DNA of 27,204 nucleotides from an uncultured Oscillospiraceae bacterium. GTDB lineage: Bacteria > Bacillota > Clostridia > Oscillospirales > Acutalibacteraceae. The DNA lies in assembly GCA_900549825.1 (NCBI GenBank), contig URQB01000025.1, positions 1 to 27,204 on the forward strand. Reading direction: 5' to 3'. The position numbers and the translations under genes are program-made. Shown here piece by piece: positions 24,513-27,204 of this stretch. Position 1 is the first letter of the stretch. Each line of letters begins with the position of its first letter. The notes beneath the pieces are model-generated. The model had not been told where the DNA came from. It saw only the letters and a list, made by a program, of their open reading frames with translations, and made no database searches.

Positions 24513-27161
24513 ATGAAACCAAAACATCTGATACAAAAATTAACCTGCGCCCTGCTCGTCCCTTCTATCCTCCTGATGAGCGCCTGCAGTGTACAGGAAA
24601 AATCGAAGGAAAATACCGCCGGTACGACAGAGCCCTCTGCCATAGAGCAGCAAAGCACCAAAACGTATGCTTCCTATACCGGCAAAATCCGCAAATCCGA
24701 AACGGTCTATGTCACCATGGACGCAAAAGGCAACGCAATCAAAAAAATCGTGACCGACTGGCTCCACACGGAGCAGGCAGGCGTGCAGGTGGCCGATCAG
24801 AGCGATCTGAGCGGTATCCAAAATATCAAGAGCGACACAGAGCCTGTGCAAAACGGAAACCAGCTCACCTGGAATATGGATTCGACCGATCTCTATTATA
24901 AGGGAGAATCCCAAAAGGAGCTTCCCGTCGACATCTCGATCCGTTACTATCTGGACGGCGCAGAGATCGAGCCCGCGGCCCTCGCGGGCAAGAGCGGCAA
25001 GGTGAAGATCGAAATCCAGATGAAAAACACCCAGCCGCATACCGTCAGCGTCAACGGGCGGGAGGCCGTCATCTATACTCCGGTCGCCGCGCTGGGCGGC
25101 ATGCTCCTCCCGGAGGAGAACTTCCAGAATATCAAGCTGGAAAACGGCGCCATCCTGGGCGACGGCAGCAAGCAGCTCGCGGCCTTTCTTGCGCTGCCCG
25201 GCCTCAGCGACAGCCTCGACCTTGCGTCGATGCCCATCGATGAGCTGAAAGATCTCTCCTTCCCGGAAACCTTCACGCTGACAGCGGATGTAAAGGATTT
25301 CGAGCTGGATAATATGTATTTTGCCATGACCACAGACATTCCCTCCATTGATCTGAGCAAAGCCTCTGGCCAGCTCGGCGAAGTCAAAAAGAGCCTGTAT
25401 GCCCTGAGCGATATGCAGAACGCGGTGGAACAGCTCGACCCGGACCATGTGCTGCGCTCCCTGCTGACCGACGACGGCAATCTGGATGAGCTGCGCTCTC
25501 TTATGGAGGAGCTCACCTCGGTCTATGAAAAGGATAAAGCCCTGCTTGAGCTTCTTCCGCAGTACTTTACCAAAGAAAACCTCTCCCTTGTCAGCAAGCT
25601 CGCAAAGGATGCGGATTCCGCCGAGCTTGCGGAGCTGCTGAGCGATCAAAAGCTCCTCGCCTCCGCAAATCAGCTGCTCGACAGCAGCCTGGTGAAAAAT
25701 ATCCAGAAGCTGCTCATCGACGTTGTGGCGCTGCAGTCAATCGACCTCAAGCCGCTGGACAAAATCCTCTCGGCGGCTGGAGAGCTTGACAGCCTCAGCG
25801 GCGTGCTGGATACTTCAAGCGGCCTGCTCAGCAAGATGGCTTCTTCTCAGGAGGAGCTCCAGACGCTCAGCGAGCTGATGGGCAGCAGCACGGATGCCGT
25901 CAAGCTGCTCAGGGAGATTTCCTCCCTGTTCGATTCTCTCAAAAAGCAGGGCATTACGCTGACGGAGGACGACATCCGCGTGATGGTCGACGCACTGGTC
26001 GACAAAAAGGCCATGGAGATCGCCGCAGAAAAAACAGGCGTCTCTGCCGAACGCGTCCAGGCGATCCTCAATGCAAATGCAAACGATCTGGTTGCCGCCA
26101 ACGGCTCCATTGCAAAAGAAAACCGTAAAACCGTCAGGGAGTGCATTGAAATCGCCGCAAAATACGATCAAACCGCGGCGAAGCTGAAAGATACGCTTCT
26201 GCCAAAGGTGGAGAAAGGCTCTGTCGGCGTGCTGCTCGCCGCGCCAACCCGCGTGATTGTCACCACAGTGCAGAAAACCATTCAGAAAGAGCTCTCCCAG
26301 AAGGACAAAATTGCTTCTTCCATGACCAAGCAGCTCTCCTCCCTGCTGAAAGAAGCCGAGGCGCTTGGCGCCAAGATGGAGCAGATCGGCACAGACCGGG
26401 TCGAAAATCTCCTGACCTTCGCTACCGACATCATGCCGGATTTGCAGACGCTGGCAAACGAGCTCGCCAAAAATAAGGATCAGCTCGCCTCCCTGAACGA
26501 TCTGCTCGCTGACAAGAGCACCATGCAGTACCTGCAAAAAACCGCAAAGCAGCTCATGCAGATGAAAAAGGATCTCGACGCGAACGCAGGCCAGCTCAGC
26601 CTTCTTGCGCAGGTGATGCAGGCGGCCTCCAATCCGCACCTGCGCGCCTTTGCAAAGATGCTCCCGACGCTTGCGCAGGATTTGAAGGATGCCGCACCGA
26701 TCCTGGAATCGCTTTCGGGCGACCTGAACGATCCCGCCGTACGCGCCTCCCTGAACAATATGCCGGAAACGCTCGCCGCGCTGATGCGCATCCAGGCAGA
26801 TCTTGCCTCCGGCAGCGAAATCATGAAGGCGATGCAGAACGCGATGCAGCCGGAAACGCTGAATACCGCGTCTGGTATTATCAAAACGCTGGATCAGATC
26901 GAGCAGGAGGGCTTACTCTCCAAATATACTGACACAGCCGATGCGGCCGCTTCCCTGCTCGGGCGCATGCAAGCATGGCTCGCCCTCTCCAAGGATTACG
27001 GCCTCTATACGCAGGCCGCGGACGGGATGGAGACGGATGTGAAATTCATCCTGAAGACAGATGGCATCCAGGCAGAAAAGCCGCAGCAGACACAGGCGCA
27101 GGCACAAGAGGAAACCGGAATCGTCGCCTGGTTCAAAGGGCTGTTTGACAAAAAGAGCTAA
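24513..27161 (+). CDS. Large helix-rich lipoprotein of unknown function, partner of the MMPL transporter
   Basis: The 882-residue product starts with a lipoprotein signal peptide: basic MKPKHLIQK, a hydrophobic stretch and the lipobox LMSAC with Cys25 as the lipidated residue, so it is anchored outside the cytoplasmic membrane. Residues about 50-285 look beta-rich (KIRKSETVYVTMDAKGN, SIRYYLDGAEIEP, SGKVKIEIQMKN). From about residue 290 nearly everything is helix and heptad-like, full of Leu, Ala, Ser, Lys and Asp, with recurring phrases such as ADKSTMQYLQKTAKQLMQ and SLSGDLNDPAVRASLNNMPE. The end (GIVAWFKGLFDKKS) is not a membrane helix. I know no named domain; it resembles proteins often found beside MMPL transporters in Clostridia and is distantly reminiscent of YhgE/Pip-type heptad proteins, but without their membrane helices. 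The ATG at 24513 follows AAAGGAG at 11 bases. It is probably an adaptor or periplasmic partner, by inference. Confidence 0.82.
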   Translation: MKPKHLIQKLTCALLVPSILLMSACSVQEKSKENTAGTTEPSAIEQQSTKTYASYTGKIRKSETVYVTMDAKGNAIKKIVTDWLHTEQAGVQVADQSDLSGIQNIKSDTEPVQNGNQLTWNMDSTDLYYKGESQKELPVDISIRYYLDGAEIEPAALAGKSGKVKIEIQMKNTQPHTVSVNGREAVIYTPVAALGGMLLPEENFQNIKLENGAILGDGSKQLAAFLALPGLSDSLDLASMPIDELKDLSFPETFTLTADVKDFELDNMYFAMTTDIPSIDLSKASGQLGEVKKSLYALSDMQNAVEQLDPDHVLRSLLTDDGNLDELRSLMEELTSVYEKDKALLELLPQYFTKENLSLVSKLAKDADSAELAELLSDQKLLASANQLLDSSLVKNIQKLLIDVVALQSIDLKPLDKILSAAGELDSLSGVLDTSSGLLSKMASSQEELQTLSELMGSSTDAVKLLREISSLFDSLKKQGITLTEDDIRVMVDALVDKKAMEIAAEKTGVSAERVQAILNANANDLVAANGSIAKENRKTVRECIEIAAKYDQTAAKLKDTLLPKVEKGSVGVLLAAPTRVIVTTVQKTIQKELSQKDKIASSMTKQLSSLLKEAEALGAKMEQIGTDRVENLLTFATDIMPDLQTLANELAKNKDQLASLNDLLADKSTMQYLQKTAKQLMQMKKDLDANAGQLSLLAQVMQAASNPHLRAFAKMLPTLAQDLKDAAPILESLSGDLNDPAVRASLNNMPETLAALMRIQADLASGSEIMKAMQNAMQPETLNTASGIIKTLDQIEQEGLLSKYTDTADAAASLLGRMQAWLALSKDYGLYTQAADGMETDVKFILKTDGIQAEKPQQTQAQAQEETGIVAWFKGLFDKKS

Positions 27162-27204
27162 CAATCCCCAATAAGGAACCGCGCGCCCTGCAGAATTGCC
27201 TCTG
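27162..27204. other. Short right-edge stretch, nothing recognised
   Basis: The few bases after the lipoprotein stop contain no visible terminator or gene start; the operon may continue beyond the window. Confidence 0.4.

Noticed and set aside
25790..26900. Possible methyl-accepting chemotaxis protein assignment of the large lipoprotein
   Set aside because: The helical heptad-like body is superficially similar, but the highly conserved chemoreceptor signalling tip, a HAMP domain and membrane helices are absent.

Overview
The window reads as ordinary chromosome from an anaerobic Firmicute of the Clostridia (Oscillospiraceae- or Christensenella-like by feel, not proven). Supporting signs are the fairly GC-rich genes behind strong AGGAGG-type ribosome sites, sigma-A promoters with near-consensus -35/-10 boxes, a Firmicute-type HPr with His15 and Ser46, a Cheo-box LexA site, a type III pantothenate kinase, an ECF-type vitamin transporter S component and a DUF1836 protein. 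No rRNA, tRNA, insertion sequence, phage gene or CRISPR array is visible.

Left part (1-6450): a MelB-like GPH sugar/cation symporter and uvrA lie on the minus strand, each closed by a good intrinsic terminator. The uvrA promoter carries a LexA/DinR-type box at the expected start of transcription. Next to it sits an obviously AT-richer patch with a LysR regulator divergent from a DUF4865 gene, probably acquired.

Middle (6640-14540): a minus-strand operon runs metG, alpha/beta hydrolase, nucleoside phosphorylase-like gene, tatD, from a clear promoter to a strong terminator. Upstream of it are coaX (pantothenate to phosphopantothenate) and an ECF S component that is probably the pantothenate importer. 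The S-component gene has its own TTGACA promoter, a roughly 100-nt leader that can form competing hairpins, and a TTG start. A SulP-type transporter without a STAS domain follows, divergent from a membrane-anchored permuted papain-like (YiiX type) amidase.

Right-middle (15440-21200): mostly single-gene units with individually recognisable promoters and terminators: a small two-helix membrane protein, a hemolysin III/PAQR protein, a PflX-like radical SAM protein, a glycerophosphodiester phosphodiesterase, a DUF1836 protein, HPr and proC.

Right end (21350-27161): a tetR, MMPL/RND transporter, very large lipoprotein cassette read from one strong promoter. It is the best candidate in the window for a poorly described system: a regulated membrane exporter with a dedicated 882-residue, helix-rich extracytoplasmic lipoprotein. 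Upstream of it is an unexplained inverted-repeat element.

All functional calls are from reading the sequence and from remembered family motifs; no database search was run.
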